Shown here: positions 21,340 through 29,012 of the stretch, piece after piece
How positions within the stretch are numbered: position 1 is the stretch's first letter
Layout of the letters: each line of letters begins with the position of its first letter
Assembly: GCA_041392855.1 (NCBI GenBank)
Contig: JAWKLD010000001.1
Span: 1,164,001-1,228,000 of the forward strand
Length of the DNA stretch: 64,000 nucleotides
Source: Flavipsychrobacter sp.
GTDB lineage: Bacteria; Bacteroidota; Bacteroidia; Chitinophagales; Chitinophagaceae
Direction of reading: 5' to 3'
Program-made: the position numbers and the translations under genes
The notes under the pieces: model-generated
What the model saw: only the letters and a program-made list of their open reading frames with translations
The model's database searches: none
Told to the model about the DNA's origin: nothing

Positions 21340-22371
21340 CTATTGACTAACATTCCGTATATATTCCTTCGTGGTTGACACCTTCCTTATATATACTTTT
21401 CTATTGTTGTTCAGTACAAATTCAGACAATCCAACATGTGTAGTGTTAGCAACATTCCAGTCCCAAGTGTACCCTAAACCCGAAAATGGATATTGAGACA
21501 GCATACTACTTTCAGAAAAAGAGCCTACAGAATAGTTATTAAGACCATCTAAATATGGGTCACTCAACACAAGTGGCATATATTCGAAATTAATACTGGA
21601 ATCAATTGCAGGCCTAAACTGGTCTCCATCCTTCACCCACATTTCAACAAAAAGACTATTGGTAGATGCGGGAGTCAAACCTAATAATTGCATCAAACGC
21701 ATCCTTTGCTTCTCCTTACACTTATAAGCAGCTATACTGTCTTCTCTTTTATTGGCTTGCCTAAACAGCCATCTATCAAACCAGCTTTTCTTTTCATAGG
21801 GACAGTCAAACTCCTCCTTATGTCTTTTTATCCAGCTATTCAGCTCACTGGCTTTTGTTACAAAAAATGGATATACAAAGAAATCTTTATAGGTAGTAAA
21901 ATATGGCAATCCGGTCTTAGGCGTGTCAATCCCCAAATAGTCTCCAAAACCTTTGGATTTCCAAGCTGTCATTAATATATACCGCTCCCCTCCTATTACA
22001 GTATCATAACCTTTTTTATCATCTGTAGTCAAACTGACCAAATAATGATTATTACTATAATAGGTAGATTTTGCCTTGTAAGAAGAATAAGACCTTGATG
22101 TACTCACATTCTTAGCATACTCCTGCCAAAGCTTATTTATCGCCTTTGTTTCATCTAAAGCAACAGTATAATAGAAGAACTGATGCATCAGTTCAGTTTG
22201 TTCTTCTGTTAGTGGCTTGTTCTTATCCTGAGGTAAAAAACCTGCTTTTACTAAGTATTTATAGGTAGAGTCATTAAATAGACCAGCATCAAACTTATTA
22301 GCAGTTTGACCAACGGCACTATATGCCCAAAATATCATGGTGCAAGCAATAAATGTGATAGATACCTTCAT
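21340..22371 (-). CDS. Secreted protein of unknown function
   Basis: The 343-residue product begins with a signal peptide (MKVSITFIACTMIFWAYS, cleavage near VGQ). The mature part is rich in Tyr, Lys and Trp, with a basic middle section (KKSWFDRWLFRQANKREDS) and no repeat, membrane helix or T9SS sorting domain that I can see. I do not recognise a family. It has its own promoter box (TACCTTTG at 22416-22423) and is not tightly linked to its neighbours (224 nt to the giant gene and 123 nt to the hydrolase gene). Confidence 0.7.
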   Translation of the reverse strand: MKVSITFIACTMIFWAYSAVGQTANKFDAGLFNDSTYKYLVKAGFLPQDKNKPLTEEQTELMHQFFYYTVALDETKAINKLWQEYAKNVSTSRSYSSYKAKSTYYSNNHYLVSLTTDDKKGYDTVIGGERYILMTAWKSKGFGDYLGIDTPKTGLPYFTTYKDFFVYPFFVTKASELNSWIKRHKEEFDCPYEKKSWFDRWLFRQANKREDSIAAYKCKEKQRMRLMQLLGLTPASTNSLFVEMWVKDGDQFRPAIDSSINFEYMPLVLSDPYLDGLNNYSVGSFSESSMLSQYPFSGLGYTWDWNVANTTHVGLSEFVLNNNRKVYIRKVSTTKEYIRNVSQ

Positions 22372-22415
22372 AGCAACCGTTTTATATAGTTAAATTAATA
22401 TATAAACTCAAGGCG

Positions 22416-22423
22416 CAAAGGTA
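22416..22423 (-). promoter_or_regulatory. Bacteroidota -7 promoter box (TACCTTTG)
   Basis: An exact TAnnTTTG match reads on the minus strand 45 nt upstream of the start at 22371. No clear -33 TTG lies at the usual distance. Confidence 0.55.
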
Positions 22424-22494
22424 ACACACAGCAACTCCATAAAACAGAGTATAAACACCTGTTTTTACAAACCCAATATTAGGAAAGCGGTTAA

Positions 22495-24258
22495 TTACAT
22501 TTTTATTAATTTGTAGGTAGATCGTGGTACACCCTCCAGTTTTAGGAAGTATAGTCCTGCTGGAAGGTCAGAAATATTTACTACTTGATTATTTGACACG
22601 CTGATATCTTTCAACAAGCTACCAGTCATATCAAATAGCTGTAGCTTCTTACTCTCAGCTTCTTTATTCATTACCACTGTAATATTTTCAACTGTTGGGT
22701 TGGGATAAAACTTCCAGAATACATCATTTGTGTTCTTTGTACGAATACCTGTAGTACAGTCAAATACTATTATAGAGGAGTAAGTAGTATCTATAGGACA
22801 TTTTGAATTAGGATCGACTACCCCACATTTATATTTACCAGGTGTTGTAATAAACATGGTATCCTTATTGGTAATAGCGGATAATAATGTGTCATTTTTA
22901 TACCAAAATATATGTTCAGCACCTGATAATGATCCATTGATATGCAATGCTGCAAACCATACCGTATCTCCAACACAAGGGTCTTTTTGCTGCCTAATAT
23001 CAAAATAGTACCCAGAGAAATCAGGCGTTTTAGTAAACTTCCTTGAAAGCTCAGTACATCCGCCAACAGTTGCAAATACGGAATAAGAAGAACCACTATA
23101 CTTTCTATAGTTAGTAAGGGTTTGTGCATTTTCTGGCACCAAAACTCCATCAACAACCCACTGGTAAGCATCAGCAGCTTGTGTTAACAAAGTATCGACA
23201 TGGCATACCCAAGGATTATTGGTGTATATAGTTGGTGTATGGCTGCAAAACTGTACAGTTGTGTCGCTAGTGCTGGTATGCACTCCCTGTAGGTCGCAGG
23301 ATGATGTTGTTAATGTAATTTTATAGGTACCATTTGTGCTATAGGAATGAGATGGATATGCTATGCTAGAGGTACCTCCATCACCAAATGTCCATGAATA
23401 TTGCTCTACCGCAGGAGAATATTTATGCGTTAAAACCACTTCATTTAAGCCTGTGCCGATCTCGTAGAAAAAATCTGATGTTGGCGCTTGTTTAAAATCC
23501 CAAGCACTAAGATTATTATATACCTGAGCTTTCACTGCGTTTCTTATAATAGAGGCCTCTATAGCAGTAAGGCCGGGGTTATAGGTTATTAATGTTGGGT
23601 CTTTTTTAAATATAGTTGAATAAAAACAACAATCTGCAGCATAAGAACCAGCCAATGATGGATGACTACCATCGGACTGATAAAGATCAATACTGGGGTT
23701 GTTAGTTCTTAAAAATTGCCAAACAACAGATACTGGTGAAACCTCTGCATTTATATCAGTAGCCAGATCGTAATAGTTATTTCTCAATGTTGTATCCATA
23801 CCCAAATAAGTACACATTACAGGATACTTTTGACAATTAGTGGGATCTCCATTTTTACGACCCCATGTTACATATAGCATGGTTACCGAGCAGGAATTGT
23901 ATTGATTAGCAATATCGTTCAACCCTTTTGCTCCCCCCTTAAATTTTCCTGTTTTTGTAATAGGCTCTTGGCTTTGTCCTTGCAGTACAATATAGTCCCA
24001 AGTTTGATTCTTTATTTTATTAGTAGCATTAGTGTCTTGTCCATGTTCTTGCAGCGTATATCCTCCTGGTGCATAAACATCATAGGCAAGTGTATCTCCT
24101 ACAGATAGTGCTGCATTAGCTACTAACTGTGGTAGGTTATTTACATAGGTATAACTATTGCCTAAGAATAATACTTTCCTCGTGGTTTGGGCAATCACTG
24201 AAGTAGCTACAAAAAACAATAAGGCAATAAAACAGATATACTTATTTATCGAAAACAT
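22495..24258 (-). CDS. Secreted SGNH/DUF4886-like hydrolase with PKD and T9SS type A domains
   Basis: The 587-residue product has a signal peptide (cleavage near VIAQ, residue 24). The N-terminal domain opens with VLFLGNSYTYVNNLP, the block I motif of SGNH/DUF4886 proteins with candidate nucleophile Ser35, continues with DYIVLQGQSQEP, and has the DGSHPS catalytic Asp-His block near residue 197. A PKD domain follows at about 262-330 (YSWTFGDGGTS). The C-terminus (FYPNPTVENITVV through LPAGLYFLKLEG) is a type A T9SS sorting domain. It is probably a surface or released esterase/deacetylase acting on polysaccharide or glycan; the substrate is inferred only. Confidence 0.85.
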   Translation of the reverse strand: MFSINKYICFIALLFFVATSVIAQTTRKVLFLGNSYTYVNNLPQLVANAALSVGDTLAYDVYAPGGYTLQEHGQDTNATNKIKNQTWDYIVLQGQSQEPITKTGKFKGGAKGLNDIANQYNSCSVTMLYVTWGRKNGDPTNCQKYPVMCTYLGMDTTLRNNYYDLATDINAEVSPVSVVWQFLRTNNPSIDLYQSDGSHPSLAGSYAADCCFYSTIFKKDPTLITYNPGLTAIEASIIRNAVKAQVYNNLSAWDFKQAPTSDFFYEIGTGLNEVVLTHKYSPAVEQYSWTFGDGGTSSIAYPSHSYSTNGTYKITLTTSSCDLQGVHTSTSDTTVQFCSHTPTIYTNNPWVCHVDTLLTQAADAYQWVVDGVLVPENAQTLTNYRKYSGSSYSVFATVGGCTELSRKFTKTPDFSGYYFDIRQQKDPCVGDTVWFAALHINGSLSGAEHIFWYKNDTLLSAITNKDTMFITTPGKYKCGVVDPNSKCPIDTTYSSIIVFDCTTGIRTKNTNDVFWKFYPNPTVENITVVMNKEAESKKLQLFDMTGSLLKDISVSNNQVVNISDLPAGLYFLKLEGVPRSTYKLIKM

Positions 24259-24372
24259 AATGAGTTGTACTCTTTATACATACAATAAGACGCCCTTTTA
24301 GCATTATTGGTTGATTTATGTATAAGAATACAACACATTTATATCAAGAAAGAAAAATAACGGATGGAAGTT

Positions 24373-24999
24373 TTAATAAGTTTGTGTATAGTTTTCTAGT
24401 ACAGAACCTCCGAATATTTTAATCAAATTTTGAGCTATATCAATATTTAGCGCTTTCTCAAACCCTAAAATATTCATTCTTATAATCTCATCATTTTCCG
24501 AAGTAAAATGAACATCCCACTGCAATATCGTATCTTCCTCCTCCTCTTCTAACATTACAACACCTAATGATTGTTGTAATCCGAATACATTTGGTTCGTC
24601 TGCCAAAGTCACAAAACCTTTGTCGTGGACGTACCATAACATAGTTTCACTATGAGAGAGCACCTCTCCCTTTTCTGTCATTGGATAAAAATGGCAAGTG
24701 TAACCTGTACATACATTTTCATTATTATAATTTGCATCTAACCTCTTTAACCCTAAGCTGTACTCTGGCATTCGTTCTAACTTCCCAACTAATGCCCACA
24801 CTTCAGAAATAGATGCATTGAGTTTCAATCTTATCCTATTCCTTAATGGGCTCTTTACAAATTGACTAGCTTTAGGAACAATAATATTAATGCTCTTTTG
24901 CGCTGCTGTTTGGTTTTCATTTTCTTCTGTTTTCATACCTTTTTGTGAGCCACAACTCGTAATAATAATGGCTATGGTAAAAATTAAAAGTTGTTTCAT
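24373..24999 (-). CDS. SRPBCC (START-like) domain lipoprotein
   Basis: The 208-residue product has a lipoprotein signal peptide with lipobox TSCG (Cys near residue 16), followed by a charged linker. Residues about 55-205 resemble the SRPBCC/polyketide-cyclase fold: IRLKLNASISEVWALVGKLE at the start, a central beta-rich stretch and a long C-terminal helix (ALNIDIAQNLIKIFGGSVLE). SRPBCC proteins bind small hydrophobic ligands. The ligand here is unknown. It should sit in the periplasm attached to a membrane. An acidic run (EEEEEDT) lies in one loop. A strong TACTTTTG promoter box lies 24 nt upstream. Confidence 0.78.
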   Translation of the reverse strand: MKQLLIFTIAIIITSCGSQKGMKTEENENQTAAQKSINIIVPKASQFVKSPLRNRIRLKLNASISEVWALVGKLERMPEYSLGLKRLDANYNNENVCTGYTCHFYPMTEKGEVLSHSETMLWYVHDKGFVTLADEPNVFGLQQSLGVVMLEEEEEDTILQWDVHFTSENDEIIRMNILGFEKALNIDIAQNLIKIFGGSVLENYTQTY

Positions 25000-25023
25000 T
25001 TATACTAATTTTTCTATTTGACA

Positions 25024-25031
25024 CAAAAGTA
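25024..25031 (-). promoter_or_regulatory. Bacteroidota -7 promoter box (TACTTTTG)
   Basis: An exact TAnnTTTG match on the minus strand lies 24 nt before the lipoprotein start at 24999. Two near-copies of CTGTTG(A/T)CA sit just upstream, either of which could provide a TTG element or an operator. Confidence 0.6.
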
Positions 25032-25231
25032 GAACTGGCTAGTGACAACAGTATGTCAACAGTGTTGAGTTAATTTGCAAATATTCCCTAAGGGCTATGT
25101 ATGTCTAAAAACACTTAAACACTTGCTAAACTTAACAATGTAAAAAACATATAAAGTGATATAACGACAGCTTTCACAAAAGATACTTAACGGCTTTTTT
25201 TATATTTATAACAACCAACAAAAAGATACTC

Positions 25232-25954
25232 ATGCAGATTGAACCAAAACACCAAAATCCGCTAAAAGACTATCTATCCCCTCATTATATTCATAAAAGC
25301 AACTGGCTTAGAGCTTCTGTGCTAGGTGCTAATGATGGGTTGTTATCTACAGCAAGTATTGTTGTAGGTGTTGCATCAGCAAGTACATCTCGCGAGGCTA
25401 TAGTACTGGCTGCCTTAGCAGGCTTGGTAGCAGGAGCATTGTCCATGTCGGCTGGCGAATATGTATCTGTAAGTTCTCAAACAGACATTGAAAAATCAGA
25501 CATAGCACGCGAAGCAAAAGAGTTGGAAGAGATGCCCGAAGAAGAGTTGCAATACCTAGCTACTATTTACGAACAAAGAGGATTGAAAAAAGAAACAGCC
25601 CTTCAAGTAGCTAAGGAGTTAACCGAACATGATGCATTGGGGGCACATATTAGAGACGAGTTAGGCATCAACGAAATTAGTCAGGCCAAGCCGCTACAAG
25701 CAGCTTTGGCATCTGGAGCTTCTTTCACTTTCGGAGCAGTATTACCTCTCTTGATTTCCATCTTTATGCCTGTAAAAGACATGGTCTACTACCAATACGG
25801 TTTTACTATTGCATTTTTGATATTGCTTGGTGCAGTAGCTGCAAAGACAGGTGGTTCTAACGTTGGAAAAGCGATACTTCGCATCACTCTATGGGGCACA
25901 TTAGCAATGGTACTTACTGCTGTAGTAGGTCGTATTTTTGGAGTAGCAGTATAA
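25232..25954 (+). CDS. VIT1/CCC1-family transporter (iron/manganese)
   Basis: The 240-residue product matches the VIT family: first helix region SNWLRASVLGANDGLLSTAS, second helix with GLVAGALSMSAGEYVSVSSQ, a charged cytoplasmic helical hairpin (residues about 88-145, rich in Glu, which in this family binds metal), then three more helices ending VVGRIFGVAV. Family members move Fe2+ or Mn2+ out of the cytoplasm, which protects from metal stress. It is monocistronic as far as I can see. No TAnnTTTG box was found upstream. Confidence 0.92.
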   Translation: MQIEPKHQNPLKDYLSPHYIHKSNWLRASVLGANDGLLSTASIVVGVASASTSREAIVLAALAGLVAGALSMSAGEYVSVSSQTDIEKSDIAREAKELEEMPEEELQYLATIYEQRGLKKETALQVAKELTEHDALGAHIRDELGINEISQAKPLQAALASGASFTFGAVLPLLISIFMPVKDMVYYQYGFTIAFLILLGAVAAKTGGSNVGKAILRITLWGTLAMVLTAVVGRIFGVAV

Positions 25955-26020
25955 AAAAATACCAACTAGTACTCCTTTGCTTATGGTATTAGCCTAAACT
26001 CAACTACCCAAAGCACTAAT

Positions 26021-26035
26021 GTTTGATTTTCTTAA
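26021..26035 (+). promoter_or_regulatory. Putative operator over the araC-type gene's -7 box
   Basis: The 15-mer GTTTGATTTTCTTAA occurs here and again at 26918-26932. This copy overlaps the start of the -7 box TAACTTTG of the regulator gene, a position suited to autorepression. Confidence 0.5.
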
Positions 26036-26040
26036 CTTTG
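26033..26040 (+). promoter_or_regulatory. Bacteroidota -7 promoter box (TAACTTTG), near-leaderless start
   Basis: An exact TAnnTTTG match ends 4 nt before the ATG at 26045, so the transcript would start at or very near the start codon. No TTG lies at the usual -33 distance. Confidence 0.6.
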
Positions 26041-26044
26041 CAGT

Positions 26045-26923
26045 ATGAGCAGTCAGGAAACACAGTCGGTATCAGCCTTTAACAATGAGCTAAAATTGAA
26101 AGGGTTCAAGGTATTCAGAATTGAAGAAGACAGCAATGCTACACGTATTTACAGCAGGAAAGACTTTTATAAAATATGCCTAACAACCGGCAAGAGCAAG
26201 ATACACTACGCAGACCGTAGCTTTGATGAAGAAGGCACTATCCTGTTTTTTGGCAACCCGCACATCCCCTATTCATGGGAAACCTTATCTACTACCTATA
26301 TTGGCTATACGTGTTTGTTCTCAGAAGAATTCCTAAAGCTTTCAGAGCGTGCAGAAAGTCTATTACACTCCCCCCTATTCAAAATAGGAGGCACACCTAT
26401 ACTACATATCACACCTGAGCAACGAGATTTTCTAAACAGCTTATTTCAGAAAATGATTGAAGAACAGGAGTCGGAATATGCTTATAAGGACGAGCTAATA
26501 CGTAACTATATCCAGCTCATCCTCCACGAAGCCATGAAACTACAACCTTCTGAGCACTTCGACCAGCACAAAAATGCAGCTTCGCGTGTTACAGCAGTAT
26601 TCTTAGAGCTTCTGGAACGACAATTCCCCATTGAGACCATAGACCGTCCACTACAGCTCAAAACCGCTCAAGACTATGCCAATGGACTGGCCATACACGT
26701 CAATTACCTGAACCGTTCTATAAAAGAAGTAACAGGAAGATCGACCAGTACACATATTGCTGAACGGATCGTAAGCGAAGCTAAAGCGCTGCTGCACCAT
26801 ACCAACTGGAACATTGCAGACATTGCCTATGCGCTTGGTTTTGAATACCCTACCTATTTCAACAACTACTTTAAAAGAATGACGGGCACTAATCCGAAAG
26901 CCTACCGAGAGCAGGTAGTTTGA
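26045..26923 (+). CDS. AraC-family transcriptional regulator
   Basis: The 292-residue product has an N-terminal sensory part (residues about 15-175, cupin-like beta strands such as GTILFFGNPHIPYSWE) and a C-terminal double helix-turn-helix domain (about 195-292). The second HTH has the family hallmark NIADIAYALGFEYPTYFNNYFKRMTGTNPKAYR (shown in parts: NIADIAYALGF, YFNNYFKR, TNPKAYR). It most likely controls itself and the three-gene operon directly downstream, where repeated GTTTGATT half-sites lie just before the promoter. The effector is unknown. The ATG at 26045 is supported by the -7 box 4 nt upstream. Confidence 0.93.
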   Translation: MSSQETQSVSAFNNELKLKGFKVFRIEEDSNATRIYSRKDFYKICLTTGKSKIHYADRSFDEEGTILFFGNPHIPYSWETLSTTYIGYTCLFSEEFLKLSERAESLLHSPLFKIGGTPILHITPEQRDFLNSLFQKMIEEQESEYAYKDELIRNYIQLILHEAMKLQPSEHFDQHKNAASRVTAVFLELLERQFPIETIDRPLQLKTAQDYANGLAIHVNYLNRSIKEVTGRSTSTHIAERIVSEAKALLHHTNWNIADIAYALGFEYPTYFNNYFKRMTGTNPKAYREQVV

Positions 26924-26946
26924 TTTTCTTAATCATTGGTTTGATT
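26918..26946 (+). promoter_or_regulatory. Putative AraC-type activator site: direct GTTTGATT half-sites 21 bp apart
   Basis: GTTTGATT begins at 26918 (as part of the 15-mer repeated from 26021) and again at 26939, exactly 21 bp apart, about two helical turns. The second half-site ends 4 nt before the -33 TTTG at 26951. Direct half-sites with this spacing next to the -35/-33 region are characteristic of AraC-family activators. The first half-site overlaps the regulator's stop codon. Confidence 0.55.
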
Positions 26947-26950
26947 ATCA

Positions 26951-26983
26951 TTTGTAACAGGGCTCCACGCAGCTGTAACTTTG
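26951..26983 (+). promoter_or_regulatory. Promoter of the hydrolase-cupin-tautomerase operon
   Basis: TTTG at 26951-26954 and TAACTTTG at 26976-26983 are separated by 21 nt, within the Bacteroidota range. Transcription would start near 26990, leaving about 45 nt before the ATG at 27035. Confidence 0.65.
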
Positions 26984-27034
26984 CTTTCAAGAATTAGCTT
27001 ATAAAAAGAGCTGTTCTTGTCAAACAATAGTGTT

Positions 27035-28093
27035 ATGAAAAAAATAATCATCATCGCATCTGCTGCACTAATGATTTTAGCACAGGGTTGCAAAGAGAAC
27101 CAACAACAAGAAACATTAAAAAAAGTAGACAATATGGAACAAGACAATAAGTATACCTTCACTTTGAGTGATAAGGTGACTCGCAAAAAAGTAACTTTCA
27201 AAAACAGATATGGCATTACCCTAACAGGCGACCTATATCTACCCAAAGAGACTACCAATACTACTTTGGCAGCATTGGTCATTAGCGGACCGTTTGGTGC
27301 CGTAAAAGAACAAGCTTCAGGACTGTATGCTAACCAAATGGCGGAACGTGGTTTTGCTGCATTGGCCTTTGATGCTTCTTACACAGGCGAAAGTGGTGGT
27401 GAGCCCCGCAATGTAGCATCTCCCGACATCAACACCGAAGATTTCAGTGCAGCTATTGACTTTATTGGTCTTCAGGAAAACATAGACCGTAATAAGGTAG
27501 GAATTATTGGCATCTGTGGCTTTGGCGGTTTTGCCTTAAACGCAACAGTGGTAGACAAACGTGTTAAAGCTGTAGCCACCACCAGCATGTACGACATGTC
27601 GAGGGTAAATGCAAAAGGATATTTTGACGCTACGACTCCAGAGCAACGCACCCAAATATTAGAACAAATGAGCTTGCAACGTTGGGAAGATGCTAAAAAC
27701 GGTACACCTGCACTCACCCCAATGGGCTTGCCCGATCAACTACAAGGCAACGAACCACAGTTTGTAAAAGACTATTACGACTATTACAAAACAGACAGAG
27801 GTTTCCACCCACGTTCTATCAACTCCAATAGCTCTTGGACCATCACCACACCGCTATCTTTGATGAACATGCCTATCCTCACTTATATCAATGAAATATC
27901 TCCACGCCCTATGCTAGTGATAGCTGGAGAAAATGCACACTCCCGCTACTTTAGTGAAGATGCTTATAAAGCAGCAGCAGAACCAAAGGAACTAATGATC
28001 ATCCCTAATACGGTACACACAGACTTGTATGACAAGGTGGATATCATTCCTTTCGACAAACTGGAAAGTTTCTTTACAAAAAACCTGAATTAA
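27035..28093 (+). CDS. Alpha/beta-hydrolase lipoprotein (YcjY/dienelactone-hydrolase-like)
   Basis: I chose the ATG at 27035; the longer frame would need a TTG at 27017 and would spoil the signal peptide. The 352-residue product has a lipoprotein signal (KKIIIIASAALMILAQGC). The alpha/beta-hydrolase core includes the oxyanion strand region (ALVISGPFGAVKEQ), the nucleophile elbow GICGFGG with Cys161 in place of Ser, as in dienelactone hydrolase and YcjY-like proteins, and late Asp/His candidates near GENAHSRYF and NTVHTDLYD. It should be anchored in the cell envelope and hydrolyse an ester or lactone. It is the first gene of an operon with a cupin and a tautomerase; its stop overlaps the cupin start by one base. 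Confidence 0.88.
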   Translation: MKKIIIIASAALMILAQGCKENQQQETLKKVDNMEQDNKYTFTLSDKVTRKKVTFKNRYGITLTGDLYLPKETTNTTLAALVISGPFGAVKEQASGLYANQMAERGFAALAFDASYTGESGGEPRNVASPDINTEDFSAAIDFIGLQENIDRNKVGIIGICGFGGFALNATVVDKRVKAVATTSMYDMSRVNAKGYFDATTPEQRTQILEQMSLQRWEDAKNGTPALTPMGLPDQLQGNEPQFVKDYYDYYKTDRGFHPRSINSNSSWTITTPLSLMNMPILTYINEISPRPMLVIAGENAHSRYFSEDAYKAAAEPKELMIIPNTVHTDLYDKVDIIPFDKLESFFTKNLN

Positions 28094-28581
28094 TGAAAAA
28101 AAATTGGACTGTAGTGCTACTATGTTTATTGACATTCACGAGCATGTATAGCTGCAACAAACAAAAAAACGAAGGCATGAGTACACAAAATTTAGACGCC
28201 ATTTTTCCGAAAGGCGAATTAGGACCGGCAGAACTCTTCACCGGCAATGCGTGGAATTTTAATCTGCTATCTGTTGACTCAACCAACAACACTCTAGTAG
28301 GTAATGTATATTTTGAACCGGGTGCTAGAAGCAACTGGCATACACACCTAGCTGGGCAAATACTCATTATCACAGATGGTGTAGGCTATCATCAAATTGA
28401 AGGACAGCCGATAGAAACCATCAAGAAAGGCGATGTAGTTTGGTGTCCGCCCAATGTGAAACATTGGCACGGTGCAAGTAAAGATGTAGGTTTGCAACAG
28501 ATATATGTAGTACCTAACACAGAAAAGGGTATTGTAGACTGGAAAGAGCAAGTAAGCGAAGAGCAATACAATAGCCACTAA
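28093..28581 (+). CDS. Cupin-domain lipoprotein
   Basis: The 162-residue product begins with a lipoprotein signal peptide ending in MYSCN (Cys near residue 17). A single conserved-barrel cupin domain follows, with metal-binding motif 1 (NWHTHLAGQILIITDGVG, where Gln replaces the usual Glu) and motif 2 (GDVVWCPPNVKHWHGA). Secreted cupins of this group are often annotated as quercetinase- or carboxymuconolactone-related, but the reaction cannot be read here. The ATG overlaps the hydrolase stop codon (TAATG), so the two are coupled. It is probably co-regulated by the AraC protein. Confidence 0.88.
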   Translation: MKKNWTVVLLCLLTFTSMYSCNKQKNEGMSTQNLDAIFPKGELGPAELFTGNAWNFNLLSVDSTNNTLVGNVYFEPGARSNWHTHLAGQILIITDGVGYHQIEGQPIETIKKGDVVWCPPNVKHWHGASKDVGLQQIYVVPNTEKGIVDWKEQVSEEQYNSH

Positions 28582-28596
28582 AAAACATTAAACAAT

Positions 28597-28824
28597 ATGC
28601 CACACATTACAGTAAAACTTTGGCCGGGAAATGACGAAGAACGCAAACAACAACTAGCCGACCATATAGTAGAAAGTGCAGTAGAAATACTAGGCCTTCG
28701 TGAAGAATCTTTTTCCGTATCGTTTGAAGAGGTTACACCTCAAGACTGGAAGGAGCAGGTATACCTACCCGATATAGTAAACAAGAAAGACAAGCTCTAT
28801 AAGAAACCTGGATACGAAATGTAA
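28597..28824 (+). CDS. pptA: 4-oxalocrotonate tautomerase family protein, PptA-like
   Basis: The 75-residue product carries Pro immediately after the initiator Met, the catalytic base of the tautomerase superfamily. The start MPHITVK and the end KKPGYEM correspond closely to E. coli PptA (YdcE), as does the central Trp (TPQDWKEQVY). The enzyme would interconvert keto and enol forms of a small acid in the cytoplasm; the natural substrate of PptA is not well defined. It is the third gene of the operon and is followed by a terminator. The gene symbol is given by similarity of the ends and length. Confidence 0.82.
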   Translation: MPHITVKLWPGNDEERKQQLADHIVESAVEILGLREESFSVSFEEVTPQDWKEQVYLPDIVNKKDKLYKKPGYEM

Positions 28825-28855
28825 AAGCCAAATACACCGCTAGCACTAAAAAGAC

Positions 28856-28882
28856 AAAAGCCTCTGATAATCAGAGGCTTTT
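28856..28882. terminator. Terminator after the tautomerase gene
   Basis: The stem AAAAGCCTCTG pairs with CAGAGGCTTTT around a 5-nt loop, with A- and T-rich flanks. It separates the operon from the convergent tRNA-Arg. Confidence 0.88.
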
Positions 28883-28890
28883 ACAATATC

Positions 28891-28967
28891 TGGTGATCCG
28901 GATTGGATTCGAACCAATGACCGTCTGCTTAGAAGGCAGATGCTCTATCCAGCTGAGCTACCGAACC
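28891..28967 (-). tRNA. tRNA-Arg (anticodon TCT), CCA encoded
   Basis: Read on the minus strand, the gene folds into a full cloverleaf: acceptor GGTTCGG paired with CCGGATC (two G-U type pairs), TA at positions 8-9, the D arm GCTC...GAGC, the anticodon arm TCTGC/GCAGA around CTTCTAA (anticodon TCT, reading AGA) and the T arm ATTGG/CCAAT around TTCGAAT. The 3' CCA is present in the DNA (28891-28893). A TAACTTTG box lies 13 nt upstream. Confidence 0.97.
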
Positions 28968-28980
28968 ATTTATTGCGCTG

Positions 28981-28988
28981 CAAAGTTA
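28981..28988 (-). promoter_or_regulatory. -7 promoter box of tRNA-Arg (TAACTTTG)
   Basis: An exact TAnnTTTG match on the minus strand lies 13 nt before the tRNA 5' end, the right distance for a short leader. Confidence 0.65.
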
Positions 28989-29012
28989 AATAAAAATTAG
29001 GTAAAAACGCTC

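Noticed and set aside
25955..26000. Hairpin AATACCA/TGGTATT after the VIT gene
   Set aside because: The 7-bp AT-rich stem with a loop of about 18 nt and no T-run is too weak to call a terminator.
27017..27034. TTG start extending the hydrolase by six residues
   Set aside because: It would put polar residues ahead of a good lipoprotein signal peptide, and an ATG is available at 27035.
28891..28967. tRNA-Arg as an att site of an integrated element
   Set aside because: No integrase gene and no repeat of the tRNA 3' end were found on either side within this window.
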